The notes beneath the pieces were generated by a model. It was given only the letters and a program-made list of their open reading frames with translations. It made no database searches and had not been told where the DNA came from. 64,000 bases of DNA from Thalassospira lohafexi (GTDB taxonomy: Bacteria > Pseudomonadota > Alphaproteobacteria > Rhodospirillales > Thalassospiraceae), in NCBI RefSeq assembly GCF_002844275.1, contig NZ_NXGX01000001.1, forward strand, positions 620,001 through 684,000. Direction: 5' to 3'. Positions 51,528-62,018 of the stretch are shown piece by piece (the first letter of the stretch is position 1; the number at the start of each line of letters is the position of its first letter). The position numbers and the translations under genes were made by a program.

Positions 51528-51602
51528 GCAATTTATCCCCATGTGTTGGTTGCGTGTTATCGATCAAGTCTGGGCTTGGGCCCGACTATCTTTTCGTTGT
51601 GA
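51528..51602 (+). pseudogene. C-terminal remnant of a second flippase gene
   Basis: In frame this reads AIYPHVLVACYRSSLGLGPT then IFSL and a stop. It aligns with residues 398-420 of the intact flippase (AIYPHVLAVLCRSRLGVDPT), with about 14 of 23 residues identical. Nothing upstream of it is flippase-like, so it is a truncated paralogue or an older allele. Confidence 0.75.
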
Positions 51603-51655
51603 TTTCCCGCGCGGTACTTGATTATCTTGGCAGCTTGAGATTGTAAGGGTCCGGG

Positions 51656-53230
51656 ATGCGCGCGAGATACAATGTTAAAACGGTTGATAGCCACTCTTTC
51701 ACCGAGACTAGTTTTTCTAAACTGGTGGGAAACTTCTTTGCCCTTCTTTCCCTTCTTTGGGTGGTTGGACGCGTTGTCGATGGTCTTGGTGTACTCTATG
51801 CGTTTGATATAAGTTGGGCTGATGACTTCCCGCTCAGTCTGCGCCTCGAGACGGTAACCATTTTCAGCTGCATGTTTTCGCTTGTGCTCGGGTTTTGGGT
51901 CAGTTCGGAAGTAACCAGTTTGCGGCAGCGTGGCATTCTGTTTGGTCTCGTCGGCCTTGTACTGTCTGCAGTGCTTGTTTATCGGCTTGGTCAAGGTATT
52001 CCGTCATATCGTCCAGATCAGTTTGATACTAATTGGGTGGCGCTTTCTGGCCTTGTTACGCTGTTTTTTGCGCTGCTCGTGAGGCGATTTTTTTCTGGCT
52101 GGTTGGTCTTTTCCACTGCCCTTGTTTTGTCTGCGTTCATTCTAGAAGATTTGTTGTTTGGGGCTGGAGATGTTCTCGACCACAGTATGGTATTCTGGCT
52201 CATAAAGTCAGGCGCGTGGAATACGTTCTCCAGCGTCATTATTATGGGAAGCCCTTTTTGTTTGCTGGCATTCAGGGCCGACCAGATTGCTCTTGGTTAT
52301 CAAGTTAGACGACGGTCTTTTGTCTGGTTGGCACGTACCTGCTCTGTGCCTTATTCTGTTTTTCGGTTTGCGAATAGTGATGATCTTTTCTGGAGCAAAC
52401 TATCGGTTGTTGCTCTCCCGATATTGATCTTTCCTTTTATGTGGCGTTTCGAATTTAGCCATTTTGTCCTACTGTGCACGCTGCTTTTTGGTGTGATTGT
52501 ACCGCTGATACTTGGCCGATTTTTGGGAAGGTTTGCGGATAGTCGGTACTTTAAAAAACGCACGACGTTTTTTGTGGTTGCGAGTTTGATCGTAGCTGTT
52601 AGCTACCTATTTATTGCTGTCGCGAACATAAACGTTTTGATTTGTGCCGTTTTTGCCGTCGCATTGACGTCGTCATCGAGACGAGTTGCGTCTGCTGATG
52701 CTGGCCGCAAGACCAATGGGACGATAGTGCATGCTATCTCTGTTTTGTATGGTGGAATGTTTCTAACTTTGCTTGCGGTTTTAACTTTCGGGGCCGCCAG
52801 TTCGGTATCGTTGATTTGGGATTACGGCAACCTTACTAATCTACGTTATCCGTGGCATATCGCGGTGAGTGTTCTTGTGTCGATTGTTGTTGTTTCTTTG
52901 GCGGCCAAATTACGTGGGAATTTCAGTAAGGTATCCAAAGACGCCGTTATGGTGGGATTTACCATCTTTCTGTATTTTGCATTCGTTCAAGGCAAGTCGC
53001 CAGGCATGTCTGCTACACTGTCAGTCTTGGCGATGCTCGCAGGGACACTGTTTGGTGTGTTTGCGGGCGCAACTTTTGAAGAGCGGAAGGGGTTCCTTGC
53101 GGGGCTGTCTGAGGCTGCGTTAGAACTTTACCGCTGGGCTATCGGCTGTGTTTCCGTGCTCGTACCTGTGACGGTCATTGCAATAGTATCCGCAGCCGTT
53201 TGCAGTGTAATTTATTATCCCATTTACTAA
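51656..53230 (+). CDS. Uncharacterised polytopic membrane protein (orphan)
   Basis: A 524-residue protein with roughly 14 hydrophobic segments and few charged loops. I recognise no family. It is visibly richer in A+T than core neighbours, with codon use unlike them, which suggests recent transfer. It lies alone between a tRNA-Thr fragment and intact tRNA-Thr. Its neighbours make a glycan role (polymerase, ligase or modifying membrane enzyme) reasonable, but no motif supports this. The stop is 57 bases from the tRNA gene. Confidence 0.7.
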   Translation: MRARYNVKTVDSHSFTETSFSKLVGNFFALLSLLWVVGRVVDGLGVLYAFDISWADDFPLSLRLETVTIFSCMFSLVLGFWVSSEVTSLRQRGILFGLVGLVLSAVLVYRLGQGIPSYRPDQFDTNWVALSGLVTLFFALLVRRFFSGWLVFSTALVLSAFILEDLLFGAGDVLDHSMVFWLIKSGAWNTFSSVIIMGSPFCLLAFRADQIALGYQVRRRSFVWLARTCSVPYSVFRFANSDDLFWSKLSVVALPILIFPFMWRFEFSHFVLLCTLLFGVIVPLILGRFLGRFADSRYFKKRTTFFVVASLIVAVSYLFIAVANINVLICAVFAVALTSSSRRVASADAGRKTNGTIVHAISVLYGGMFLTLLAVLTFGAASSVSLIWDYGNLTNLRYPWHIAVSVLVSIVVVSLAAKLRGNFSKVSKDAVMVGFTIFLYFAFVQGKSPGMSATLSVLAMLAGTLFGVFAGATFEERKGFLAGLSEAALELYRWAIGCVSVLVPVTVIAIVSAAVCSVIYYPIY

Positions 53231-53287
53231 TGGGAGCAGATGCTCCGAGTTAGCATTTATGCGATACAATAAAAAATTCTTGGAAAA

Positions 53288-53362
<75 letters not shown>

Positions 53363-53387
53363 TTATGCGGGTCGCTTAACAGGCAAA

Positions 53388-53462
53388 TGGTGCTGCTGGG
53401 GAGATTTGAACTCCCGGCCTCTCCCTTACCAAGGGAGTGCTCTACCCCTGAGCTACAGCAGC
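53388..53462 (-). tRNA. tRNA-Thr (anticodon GGT), copy 2
   Basis: A 75-base cloverleaf exactly 100 bp from copy 1. D and anticodon arms are identical to copy 1, while acceptor (GCTGCTG/CAGCAGC) and T-stem (GGGAG/CTCCC) differ by paired, compensating changes. Confidence 0.96.
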
Positions 53463-53662
53463 ATTAAGCCCTTTGCGGTGCGGGCGGGTTATAGGCCACG
53501 GATCCGTATTTGGTCAAGCCCGAAATAGGCGAAGTTTTTCGAATGTTCAAACATCGCAGCTTTTTGCCCTGTTTTCGTCAAGATCGGCTGTAATTTTTCG
53601 CCTGTTGTTTTATAACGTCCCGACATATTCCCGATCATATCAACCGGAAACCGGATCACATT

Positions 53663-53836
53663 ATGACTGCAAAGAAATCCGACATCCGCCCGGCGGTGAA
53701 TGAGGAACGTCAAAAACGCGAAGCCGAAGCCCTGCGTGCCAATCTGGCCAAGCGTAAACAGCAGAAGCGCTCACGACAGGATGCCGGGGAGGCGACAGAA
53801 AAAGACCGTCCCCAATCGGATGATGAGAAGAATTAG
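53663..53836 (+). CDS. Small conserved Lys/Arg-rich protein upstream of dcd
   Basis: A 57-residue protein starting MTAKKSDIRPAVNEERQKRE and containing AEALRANLAKRKQQKRSR, one charged helix with a hydrophilic acidic tail. Proteins with a similar LRANLxKRKxQ core are common near murA in alphaproteobacteria; their function is unknown. A possible DNA- or RNA-binding helix is only a guess. Confidence 0.65.
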   Translation: MTAKKSDIRPAVNEERQKREAEALRANLAKRKQQKRSRQDAGEATEKDRPQSDDEKN

Positions 53837-53950
53837 GCATCAGCCACAGGCATCGTTTGGTTGATCTTCATGCTGTGTGGCGGGTAAAACGAATATCGCA
53901 GGATGGCGCAGTGTCGCGCAGGGACCTTCACAGCAAACAAGGGTGGCAAA

Positions 53951-54505
53951 ATGTCGGTAAGACCTGATCACTGGATACGTCAGATGGCGCAGGAAAAAGG
54001 CATGATTGAGCCGTTTGTTGACGGTTTCAAGCGCGATGGTGTGATTTCCTATGGGGTCAGTTCCTATGGCTATGACGCCCGTGTTTCTGACGAGTTCAAA
54101 ATTTTCACCAATGTCGACTCGGCGATTGTCGATCCCAAGGAATTTTCCGATGACGGTTTTGTCAACCGTCAGACCGATTGTTGCGTGATCCCCCCCAACA
54201 GTTTTGCGCTGGCCCGCACGGTGGAATATTTCCGGATTCCGCGCGATACGCTGGTAATCTGCCTTGGCAAGTCGACCTATGCGCGGTGCGGTATCATTGT
54301 CAATGTCACCCCGCTTGAGCCGGAATGGGAAGGGCATGTGACACTGGAATTTTCAAATACCACACCGCTTCCGGCCCGCATTTATGCCAACGAAGGAGCG
54401 TGTCAGTTCATTTTCCTGAAAGCCGAAAGCGAATGCGATACCTCCTATGCGGATCGCGCAGGAAAATATATGGGCCAAAAAGGTGTCACACTGCCGCGCC
54501 TGTGA
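53951..54505 (+). CDS. dcd: dCTP deaminase
   Basis: A 184-residue enzyme that converts dCTP to dUTP for thymidylate synthesis. Family motifs are present: [14 protein letters not shown] near residue 34, [12 protein letters not shown] near 104, with the catalytic glutamate in [19 protein letters not shown]. The ATG at 53951 gives the usual length; 16 extra in-frame codons upstream are not family-like. Confidence 0.97.
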   Translation: MSVRPDHWIRQMAQEKGMIEPFVDGFKRDGVISYGVSSYGYDARVSDEFKIFTNVDSAIVDPKEFSDDGFVNRQTDCCVIPPNSFALARTVEYFRIPRDTLVICLGKSTYARCGIIVNVTPLEPEWEGHVTLEFSNTTPLPARIYANEGACQFIFLKAESECDTSYADRAGKYMGQKGVTLPRL

Positions 54506-54587
54506 TAAAGGCATGACAACATATTCGGCGGTGATACGCCAAGACACGGTTTTGCTGCGCGCAAAGACGCAGCACAATGAGGATTGA

Positions 54588-55880
54588 ATGGACAAGATCA
54601 AGATTTCCGGCGGTCGCCGGCTGCAGGGTAAAATCGCTATTGGCGGTGCCAAAAATGCGGCCCTGCCGTTGATGGCTGCAAGCCTTTTGACAGATGAGAC
54701 GCTGACGCTCTCCAACCTGCCGCATCTGGCCGACATCACGTCGATGGCCAATTTGCTGGCCCAGCATGGTGTCGCACTGCATCTCAATGGTCATGCACCC
54801 AATGGCGGGCATACGGGTCGCGTTCTGGAAATGACCGCCAAGGAAATCATCTCCACGACCGCGCCTTATGATCTTGTGCGCAAGATGCGGGCATCGGTTC
54901 TGGTTCTGGGGCCGATTGTTGCGCGCTGCGGTGTTGCCCGCGTTTCGCTTCCCGGTGGTTGTGCAATTGGCAACCGTCCGGTTGACCTGCACCTTAAGGC
55001 GCTTGAGGCCATGGGGGCTGAAATCCACCTGACCGAAGGCTATATCGAAGCCCGCGCACCCGAGGGCCTTAAGGGCGGACATATTCTGTTCCCGCAGGTT
55101 TCCGTAGGTGCGACTGAAAATGCCTTGATGGCAGCATCCTTGGCCGACGGTGTTGTAACCATTGCCAATGCAGCGCGTGAACCCGAAGTTTCCGATCTGG
55201 CACACTGCCTGGTTGCGATGGGGGCCGAGATCGAAGGGATCGGGACCGATACGCTGAAAGTTACCGGTAAGCCACGCTTGCACGGTGCGGAATATTCCGT
55301 CGTGCCTGACCGTATCGAAACCGGCACCTATGCGATTGCTGCGGCAATCACGGGTGGCGAGATTGAAATTACCGGTACGCGGATTGAGCTGATCGAAAGC
55401 CTTGTCGATGCGATGCGCAAAGCAGGTGTCGAGATCGAAGAAACGCAAGACGGCATGAAGGTGAGCGGTAATCGCGCGACGCTTAAGGGTGTTGATGTGA
55501 TGACAGAACCTTATCCCGGGTTCCCGACCGATATGCAGGCGCAATTCATGGCGCTGATGTCGGTGGCAAATGGCGCATCGATGATTACAGAAACGATTTT
55601 TGAAAACCGTTTCATGCATGTGCCGGAATTGAGCCGCATGGGGGCGGATGTCAATGTTCATGGCCGCTCAGCAATCGTGCGCGGCAGTGCGAAACTGTCG
55701 GGGGCCGAAGTGATGGCAACCGATCTGCGTGCGTCGGTGTCGATGGTGCTTGCGGGCTTGGCAGCCGAGGGGGAGACGGTTATTAACCGTGTCTACCATC
55801 TTGATCGCGGCTATGAGCGACTGGAAGAAAAGCTGAGTTCCTGCGGGGCGCAGATAGAACGTGTCCGGGTGCCGGTCTAA
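54588..55880 (+). CDS. murA: UDP-N-acetylglucosamine 1-carboxyvinyltransferase
   Basis: A 430-residue enzyme for the first committed step of peptidoglycan synthesis, adding enolpyruvate from [23 protein letters not shown] and [13 protein letters not shown] open the protein. The active-site cysteine is C125 in [16 protein letters not shown], so fosfomycin sensitivity is expected. [12 protein letters not shown] is near the C-terminus. Confidence 0.98.
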   Translation: MDKIKISGGRRLQGKIAIGGAKNAALPLMAASLLTDETLTLSNLPHLADITSMANLLAQHGVALHLNGHAPNGGHTGRVLEMTAKEIISTTAPYDLVRKMRASVLVLGPIVARCGVARVSLPGGCAIGNRPVDLHLKALEAMGAEIHLTEGYIEARAPEGLKGGHILFPQVSVGATENALMAASLADGVVTIANAAREPEVSDLAHCLVAMGAEIEGIGTDTLKVTGKPRLHGAEYSVVPDRIETGTYAIAAAITGGEIEITGTRIELIESLVDAMRKAGVEIEETQDGMKVSGNRATLKGVDVMTEPYPGFPTDMQAQFMALMSVANGASMITETIFENRFMHVPELSRMGADVNVHGRSAIVRGSAKLSGAEVMATDLRASVSMVLAGLAAEGETVINRVYHLDRGYERLEEKLSSCGAQIERVRVPV

Positions 55881-55939
55881 AGCCGGTTCGTGATTGGATT
55901 GCAATCCGGACAGTAAATAACGCGTAAGGCGACTGATTG

Positions 55940-56599
55940 ATGAGTGACGAAAAGCTGGTGCTGGCCCTGCCAAAGGGGCGCATTCTTGACGAGGTAATGC
56001 CGCTGGTGCGATCCGCCGGGATCGAACCGGAAGCCGCATTTGATGATCCCAAATCCCGTGCGCTTCGGTTTGCCACCAATCATCCGCATATCGATATCAT
56101 TCGCGTGCGCAGCTTTGACGTTGCAACTTTTGTTGCCTTTGGTGCCGCCCATATCGGGGTGTGCGGCAATGATGTTCTGATGGAATTTGACTATCCCGAT
56201 ATCTATGCGCCGCTTGATCTTAATATCGGGCATTGCCGTCTGGCTGTGGCCGAGCCCGAAGAAATGATCGACGGTGATGATCCATCGCGCTGGTCGCATG
56301 TGCGTGTTGCGACCAAATACCCCAATGTGACGCGCAATCATTTTTCCAAACGCGGTGTTCAGGCCGAATGCATTAAACTGAACGGCGCGATGGAGCTGGC
56401 ACCGACCCTTGGTCTGTGCCGTCGCATTGTCGATCTGGTATCGACGGGCAATACGCTTAAGGCCAATGGCCTGCGCGAGATTGAACATATTGCCGATGTG
56501 ACGTCACGCCTGATCGTCAACCGGGCTGCGCTTAAAACCCGTCCGACCGATGTTCAGCCATGGATTGACCGTTTCTCCGAGGTGCTCAATGCCGCTTAA
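55940..56599 (+). CDS. hisG: ATP phosphoribosyltransferase, catalytic subunit
   Basis: A 219-residue short-form HisG, the first enzyme of histidine synthesis. [14 protein letters not shown] is the family start and the P-loop-like [21 protein letters not shown] (with 20 or fewer residues conserved) binds PRPP. The short form lacks the C-terminal regulatory domain and normally needs HisZ, which is not in this window. A TTG lies one codon before the chosen ATG. Its end overlaps the start of hisD. Confidence 0.95.
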   Translation: MSDEKLVLALPKGRILDEVMPLVRSAGIEPEAAFDDPKSRALRFATNHPHIDIIRVRSFDVATFVAFGAAHIGVCGNDVLMEFDYPDIYAPLDLNIGHCRLAVAEPEEMIDGDDPSRWSHVRVATKYPNVTRNHFSKRGVQAECIKLNGAMELAPTLGLCRRIVDLVSTGNTLKANGLREIEHIADVTSRLIVNRAALKTRPTDVQPWIDRFSEVLNAA

Positions 56600-57884
56600 G
56601 CTTTCTATTACCGATGCCGGGTTTGAGGAAGATTTCGTCAAACTTCTCGGCATGAAGCGTGAATCCGATGCCGATGTTGATGCGGCTGTTGCCAACATCA
56701 TTGCCGATGTGCGCGCACGTGGTGACGAAGCGGTATGTGAATATACCAACCGCTTTGACCGTCTTAACATTGATGCCAGCGGTATGGCGGTGACGGCGGC
56801 CGAGGTTGATGCCGCGTTAAACGAAGTTGATGCCGATCTGCTCAAGTCGCTGGAACTGGCGGCAACGCGCATTCGCTCCTACCACGAAAAGCAGATGCCA
56901 ACCGATGAACGCTACACCGATGAAACAGGTGTTGAGCTTGGCTGGCGGTGGCGGGCCGTGTCAGCCGCCGGTCTTTATGTCCCCGGTGGTTTGGCATCTT
57001 ATCCATCATCGGTTTTGATGAATGCCATCCCGGCCAAGGTTGCCGGGGTTGAGCGTCTTGTCATGGTGGTACCCACCCCGGACAATAAAATGAACCCGCT
57101 GGTGCTGGCTGCGGCCCGCATTGCCGGGGTGGACGAGATTTACCGAATTGGCGGCGCGCAGGCGGTTGCGGCCCTTGCCTATGGCACGCAAACCATTAAG
57201 CCGGTTGATAAGATTGTTGGCCCGGGCAATGCCTTTGTCGCGGCGGCAAAACGCCGCGTATTCGGTCAGGTAGGCATTGATATGATTGCCGGTCCGTCGG
57301 AAATCCTTGTGGTGGCCGATGGTTCCAACGATCCAAGCTGGGTGGCGGCAGACCTTTTGTCGCAGGCCGAACATGATCCGGTTGCGCAATCGATCCTTAT
57401 CACCGATGACGCCGGTTTTGCCAACCGTGTGCAAGTCGCGATTGACGCGCATCTGGAAAAATTGCCGCGTGCGGAAATCGCCGGGGCAAGCTGGCGCGAC
57501 TTTGGTGCAATTGTCTTGGTGGAAAATCTGTCGCAGGCTCCGGCCCTTGTGGATCGGATCGCCCCGGAACATCTGGAATTGGCGGTGGATGACCCGGACG
57601 CACTGGCAGAAGACATTCATCATGCCGGTGCGATTTTCCTGGGTCGTTACACGCCAGAAGCCATTGGTGACTATGTTGCCGGGCCAAACCACGTGCTGCC
57701 AACCGCCCGTTCGGCACGGTTTTCTTCCGGTCTTGGTGTGCTTGATTTTGTTAAGCGGTCATCGCTGATCAAATGCACCCCGGAAAGCCTGGCCAAGATC
57801 GGACCAGCGGCAATTGCGCTTGCGGAAAGTGAAGGTTTGCAGGCACACGGACTTTCAGTGGCGATCCGGTCAAACCAGATGTAA
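56589..57884 (+). CDS. hisD: Histidinol dehydrogenase
   Basis: A 431-residue zinc enzyme that makes histidine from histidinol in two oxidation steps. [37 protein letters not shown] and [13 protein letters not shown] are canonical, and the zinc/catalytic region SQAEHDP and PEHLEL is intact. The ATG at 56589 overlaps the last 11 bases of hisG, so translation is coupled. Confidence 0.97.
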   Translation: MPLKLSITDAGFEEDFVKLLGMKRESDADVDAAVANIIADVRARGDEAVCEYTNRFDRLNIDASGMAVTAAEVDAALNEVDADLLKSLELAATRIRSYHEKQMPTDERYTDETGVELGWRWRAVSAAGLYVPGGLASYPSSVLMNAIPAKVAGVERLVMVVPTPDNKMNPLVLAAARIAGVDEIYRIGGAQAVAALAYGTQTIKPVDKIVGPGNAFVAAAKRRVFGQVGIDMIAGPSEILVVADGSNDPSWVAADLLSQAEHDPVAQSILITDDAGFANRVQVAIDAHLEKLPRAEIAGASWRDFGAIVLVENLSQAPALVDRIAPEHLELAVDDPDALAEDIHHAGAIFLGRYTPEAIGDYVAGPNHVLPTARSARFSSGLGVLDFVKRSSLIKCTPESLAKIGPAAIALAESEGLQAHGLSVAIRSNQM

Positions 57885-57937
57885 GCTGTGTTATGCTGTT
57901 GCAGTGCAGCGTGTAAGGGGACCGCAGGGAGAGAGCC

Positions 57938-58414
57938 ATGGCAAAGAACCAATGTATCGCTGGTATCTATCTTGACGAAAAGTACAAGGTGCGTCGCCGT
58001 CCCGAGGTCGAACACGAACAGGCTGTGGCGATTTATGACCTGCTCGAAGATAACCATTTTGAGCCTGCTGGCGGGTTCGAAGGGCCGTATTCGGTACATA
58101 TGCGCATCGAAGAAAACCGCATCTATATGGATGTGCGCGGCGATGATGACAGTGAAAACCTGACCACCATTCCCGTGCCATTGTCGCCGTTTCGCCGCAT
58201 CGTCAAAGATTACTTCATGATCTGCGAAAGCTATTATGACGCGATCAAAAAAGCCAGTGCATCCCAGATCGAAACCATTGATATGGCGCGCCGCGGATTG
58301 CACAACGAAGGGTCAGAGCAATTGCGCGAGCTTCTGGCCGAGAAGGTGACAGTTGATGAAAATACTGCACGTCGCCTGTTTACCCTGATTTGCGTCCTTC
58401 ACATCCGGGGTTAA
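57938..58414 (+). CDS. UPF0262 family protein
   Basis: A 158-residue conserved alphaproteobacterial protein of unknown function, always near hisD or the phosphatase gene. Conserved-looking stretches are PFRRIVKDYFMICESYYDAI and ETIDMARRGLHNEGSEQL. It sits 53 bases after hisD and six bases before the phosphatase gene. Confidence 0.9.
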   Translation: MAKNQCIAGIYLDEKYKVRRRPEVEHEQAVAIYDLLEDNHFEPAGGFEGPYSVHMRIEENRIYMDVRGDDDSENLTTIPVPLSPFRRIVKDYFMICESYYDAIKKASASQIETIDMARRGLHNEGSEQLRELLAEKVTVDENTARRLFTLICVLHIRG

Positions 58415-58420
58415 GGCACA

Positions 58421-58867
58421 GTGGCAGAAGAGCTTCCCGGATCGGTTCTCTTTGCCTGTAGTTTCAATGCCGTTCGTTCGGTGATGGCGGCAGCCATCAT
58501 GCGCCATTATCACGGGACGCGTATTTATGTCGAAAGCTGCGGTCTGCGTGCTGGTGAAGTGGATGGTTTTGCCATTGCCGTGATGGATGAAATCGGTCTG
58601 GACATTTCCTCATACAAATCCAAAACGTTTGATCAGCTTGAAGACGGGTTCTTTGATTTGATCATCACCATGTCACCAGAAGCCCAGCACCGTGCGGTCG
58701 AAATGACCCGTACCATGGCCTGTGATGTGGAATTCTGGAACACCTTTGATGCCACCATTGTCGAAGGATCGCGTGAAACGCGGCTTGAGGCCTACCGTCA
58801 GGTGCGCGATCAGATCAAAAAGCGCATCCTCGATCGTTTCCCGGTTGGACCTTCGCCAAAAGTCTGA
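58421..58867 (+). CDS. Low-molecular-weight protein tyrosine phosphatase / ArsC-like
   Basis: A 148-residue phosphatase-fold protein with a GTG start. The P-loop C-x5-R is FACSFNAVRSVMA; the family usually reads CxGNxCRS, so the loop is a variant found with UPF0262 genes. The general-acid aspartate is in WNTFDAT. Its substrate is unknown. Its stop codon directly abuts that of the convergent acetyltransferase. Confidence 0.85.
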   Translation: MAEELPGSVLFACSFNAVRSVMAAAIMRHYHGTRIYVESCGLRAGEVDGFAIAVMDEIGLDISSYKSKTFDQLEDGFFDLIITMSPEAQHRAVEMTRTMACDVEFWNTFDATIVEGSRETRLEAYRQVRDQIKKRILDRFPVGPSPKV

Positions 58868-59374
58868 TTATTTGTTTTGGGCAAGATCGGTGAACGTGTG
58901 ACCATCAAGAACAAAGATCTTTTCATCATCGGCAGGACGCATGCCGAGTTTTTCATAGAACCGCTGACCAATGACGTTTTGGGCATCAACTGACAGCCTG
59001 ATATAGGTTTTGCCTTGCGCATGCGCCTGTTTGGCAACAGCTTGAACCAGATTGCGCGCAAGACTGCCCCAAGGCTGTGCCCCGCGATGAGACGGGGCGA
59101 CATAAAGATCCTGAATATAAAGCCCGGCCTGTCCACGGAACGTTGAATAGCTTGGGAAATATAGACACAGCGCAACCGGAGTGCTGTTTTCGGTCGCGAT
59201 CATGGCTTCAAAGGCGGGGGCATTTCCAAACCCGTCCCGAACAAGATCGTCTGGACTGCTTTTAAATTTGTCCTCGCACCCGGTGGCAGCAGCAATCTGA
59301 AACAGCATTGCATGAAGGGCCAGGGCGTCATCCTTTTGTGCCAGACGGATGTCAGGTTGGTTCTTTGTCGACAT
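58868..59374 (-). CDS. GNAT family N-acetyltransferase
   Basis: A 168-residue acetyl-CoA-dependent transferase. The acetyl-CoA site is LYVAPSHRGAQPWGSLARNL and the C-terminal strand ends NVIGQRFYEKLGMRPADD. ATG 59374 is preferred; 25 extra codons upstream are not family-like. Similar to spermidine/diamine-type acetyltransferases, but the acceptor cannot be named. Confidence 0.88.
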   Translation of the reverse strand: MSTKNQPDIRLAQKDDALALHAMLFQIAAATGCEDKFKSSPDDLVRDGFGNAPAFEAMIATENSTPVALCLYFPSYSTFRGQAGLYIQDLYVAPSHRGAQPWGSLARNLVQAVAKQAHAQGKTYIRLSVDAQNVIGQRFYEKLGMRPADDEKIFVLDGHTFTDLAQNK

Positions 59375-59653
59375 GGCGGTTGGTTCCAAGGGGCTAAGGT
59401 CAGGACCTATTAAGGCGAAAGAATCCAGACAATAGAACCGATTAGGCACCCCAGCAAAGAGCCAAAACCACAGGCAACCATCATAAGCCGTCGCAACACG
59501 GGCCTATAAACGCGTAAACTACCGTTGCCATGCCGTGTGTGCAGTGCTGGAACGCCGAGGGGGTGGTGTGAAAGGACTTGACCTTTTGCCCGGTTCAGAG
59601 CAGTTTGCGCCCCACCGGTATTTTGATATTGCAATACGAAAGCTAGGAGTCAC

Positions 59654-59872
59654 ATGGCTAAAGAAGACGTTATCGAGTTTCAGGGCACTGTCGTTGAACT
59701 TCTGCCCAACGCGATGTTCCGCGTGAAGCTGGACAATGACCACGAAATCCTTGCTCATACCTCGGGCAAAATGCGTAAGAACCGTATTCGTGTTCTCGCA
59801 GGGGACCGTGTCAGCGTCGAAATGACCCCTTATGACCTGACCAAGGGTCGTATCACCTTCCGTTTCAAGTAA
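59654..59872 (+). CDS. infA: Translation initiation factor IF-1
   Basis: A 72-residue S1/OB-fold factor, [20 protein letters not shown] through [18 protein letters not shown], of canonical length. An AGGAG site precedes the ATG. It begins the conserved run infA-maf-RNase E/G-yacG. Confidence 0.99.
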   Translation: MAKEDVIEFQGTVVELLPNAMFRVKLDNDHEILAHTSGKMRKNRIRVLAGDRVSVEMTPYDLTKGRITFRFK

Positions 59873-60018
59873 TCTGAAACCTGCTTACAGCGTAAATTGA
59901 CCTTGTCTGGCGTGCGGTTTACCTTTGCGCCCAAGGGCAATTGTTCTGTGTATGGAACGCGTGTGACAAGGTCACATCGCGAACCAAGGGTAAAGATCCG
60001 ACATCCGGGAGCCGCGTC

Positions 60019-60600
60019 TTGTCGAAACTGATACTGGCCTCTGCATCGCCGCGCCGTCTTGAGCTGCTTGCGCAGATCGGAATTGTGCCAGATCAGGTTG
60101 CCCCGGCGGATATCGACGAAACGCCAGCGGCCGACGAAAGTCCGCGCCGACTTGCCTTGCGCCTTGCCGAAGAAAAAGCCCGTGCCGTTGCCAAAAGCAA
60201 TGGCGGGGCTTTTGTCCTTGCCGCCGATACTGTTGTTGCCTGCGGAACCCGCGCGCTGGGCAAGGCATCCGATGAACGCGAAGCGCGTAAATTCCTGACC
60301 CTTCTTTCTGGTCGTCGCCATCGTGTTTACGGCGGTGTCTGCCTGATTGCGCCGGATGGCACTGAGCGGTCCCGTGTGATCGAAACACAGGTTAAATTCC
60401 GGACCCTCGGTACCGAAGACCTTAACCGTTATCTTTCGCATGACGAATGGAAAGGCAAGGCAGGTGCTTATGCCATTCAGGGCCATGCGGCGACTTTTAT
60501 CAAGGCGATTTCCGGCTCCTATTCCAATGTCGTCGGGCTGTCGCTCTGTGAGGTGGACGGCCTCCTGCGTGGTCTTGGCTATCCCGTCAAAGAGGTCTGA
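60019..60600 (+). CDS. maf: Maf family nucleoside triphosphate pyrophosphatase
   Basis: A 193-residue enzyme that hydrolyses non-standard or pyrimidine NTPs. LILASASPRRLELLAQIGI is the start motif, and VLAADTVVACGTRALGK and GKAGAYAIQGHAATFI are conserved. A TTG at 60019 with GGGAG upstream places the family start correctly; the frame is open back to 59941. The RNase gene starts two bases after the stop. Confidence 0.93.
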   Translation: MSKLILASASPRRLELLAQIGIVPDQVAPADIDETPAADESPRRLALRLAEEKARAVAKSNGGAFVLAADTVVACGTRALGKASDEREARKFLTLLSGRRHRVYGGVCLIAPDGTERSRVIETQVKFRTLGTEDLNRYLSHDEWKGKAGAYAIQGHAATFIKAISGSYSNVVGLSLCEVDGLLRGLGYPVKEV

Positions 60601-60602
60601 TC

Positions 60603-62018
60603 ATGACAGCTGGCGTACCCCCAAAAGGCCGCCTGCTGATTGACGCTGTTGCGCTTGAACGGCGCATTGCCTTTATTGAACAGGGGCGCCTTTCGCGTCT
60701 TTGGATTGATCGTGGTGGGCCTGCACGTTTTGACCTTCATCTTGGCCGGGTGTCAAAGGTTCTGCCGGAAATGGCGGCGGCGATGGTGGCCCTTGAGGGG
60801 CTTGATGACGGTCTGTTGCCCTTTGACCGCTATACCGGGCCACTTCATGAAGGCCAATGGGTGCTGGTGCAGATTTCCCGGCTTGGCTTTGAAGACAAGG
60901 GTGTGAAGCTCACTGGGCGGATTGCCATCGAAGGGCTGGGTATGATCCTGCGCCCGCACGGCAAACAGATCGAACTTCCCCGGAAACTCAAGGACGAAGG
61001 CCGTCGTGCCGATTTGGCGCGTCATCTCAAGGCGCTTCAGGCCGATGAAGATGGCATCATGCTGCGCAGTCATGCCCTTGAGTGGGACGGGGCAGCTCTG
61101 TCGGGTGAATATCAACTGTTGCGCCGCCAATGGCAGGCCGCGACCGCAGCGCTGGCTGATCCCAAAAAACCACAACGGATATCGCCTGCCCAGTCTGAGG
61201 TCGATCAGATGATCGAACGCCACCTGATGGCAGGTGGTGAATGCATTGTCGATGGAACGAATGAGTTTGTGCGCCTGCGCGGCATTTTAAAGGCCCGTGG
61301 TGTGTTAGACGACAATCTTACCCGTCACACTGGGACACAACTTTTGTTTGGTGCCAGTGATCTTGAAATCGATCTTGAAGACGAGATTAACATGGCGTTG
61401 TCGTCACGGGTGAAACTTCCCGGTGGCGGATGGATCGCGATTGACCCGGCAACCGCCCTTTGTGCGATTGATGTGAACGCGGGTGGGGTCGATGCAGGCC
61501 GGGATAGTGAGGCCCGCGCGATTGAGCTCAATGCTCGTGCGGCCACAGAAATCGTTCATCAAATCCGCTTGCGCAATATTGGCGGATTGATTGTGATTGA
61601 CCCGTTGCGGGTGAAATCGCGTGCCGGACGTGACAGGTTTGAAGCCGTGCTGCGCGAAACTTTCGGGGCCGAGCTTGATGGTTCGGTTCAAATTGGCGGG
61701 TTTACGCGTCTTGGTCTTTTTGAGTTTAGCCGCCAGCGGTCGGGCGAATCGCTTGGCGAGCGGATGCAGGTAAAGTCAGATACACGCAGACTTTCAAACC
61801 AAACGGCGCTTAATGCGGTTATTCGTCATGTGATTGGTGACTGTCGCAACGGTCTCGTCGGGGCGGTTAAGCTTTATGTGGCCCCGGTGATTGCTGAACG
61901 ACTTGCATTGAATGAAGATGGCGCAGATATCTTGCGAAATGAATTGGGGGTTGCCCCTGAAATCACCGCAGATCCAATGCTAAGTGAAGATGCCTACCGG
62001 TTGGAGAAAAAGACATGA
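60603..62018 (+). CDS. Ribonuclease E/G family protein lacking the Zn-link motif
   Basis: A 471-residue protein with an S1-like N-terminal part (LGRVSKVLPEMAAAMVALEG) and the RNase E/G catalytic core, including AIDVNAGG and RNIGGLIVIDPL. At the place where RNase E and RNase G carry the zinc-binding CPxC, after LGLFEFSRQRSGESLGERMQ, there is no cysteine pair. It is shorter than RNase G (about 490) and has no C-terminal scaffold. The gene overlaps yacG by four bases (ATGA). Confidence 0.88.
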   Translation: MTAGVPPKGRLLIDAVALERRIAFIEQGRLSRLWIDRGGPARFDLHLGRVSKVLPEMAAAMVALEGLDDGLLPFDRYTGPLHEGQWVLVQISRLGFEDKGVKLTGRIAIEGLGMILRPHGKQIELPRKLKDEGRRADLARHLKALQADEDGIMLRSHALEWDGAALSGEYQLLRRQWQAATAALADPKKPQRISPAQSEVDQMIERHLMAGGECIVDGTNEFVRLRGILKARGVLDDNLTRHTGTQLLFGASDLEIDLEDEINMALSSRVKLPGGGWIAIDPATALCAIDVNAGGVDAGRDSEARAIELNARAATEIVHQIRLRNIGGLIVIDPLRVKSRAGRDRFEAVLRETFGAELDGSVQIGGFTRLGLFEFSRQRSGESLGERMQVKSDTRRLSNQTALNAVIRHVIGDCRNGLVGAVKLYVAPVIAERLALNEDGADILRNELGVAPEITADPMLSEDAYRLEKKT

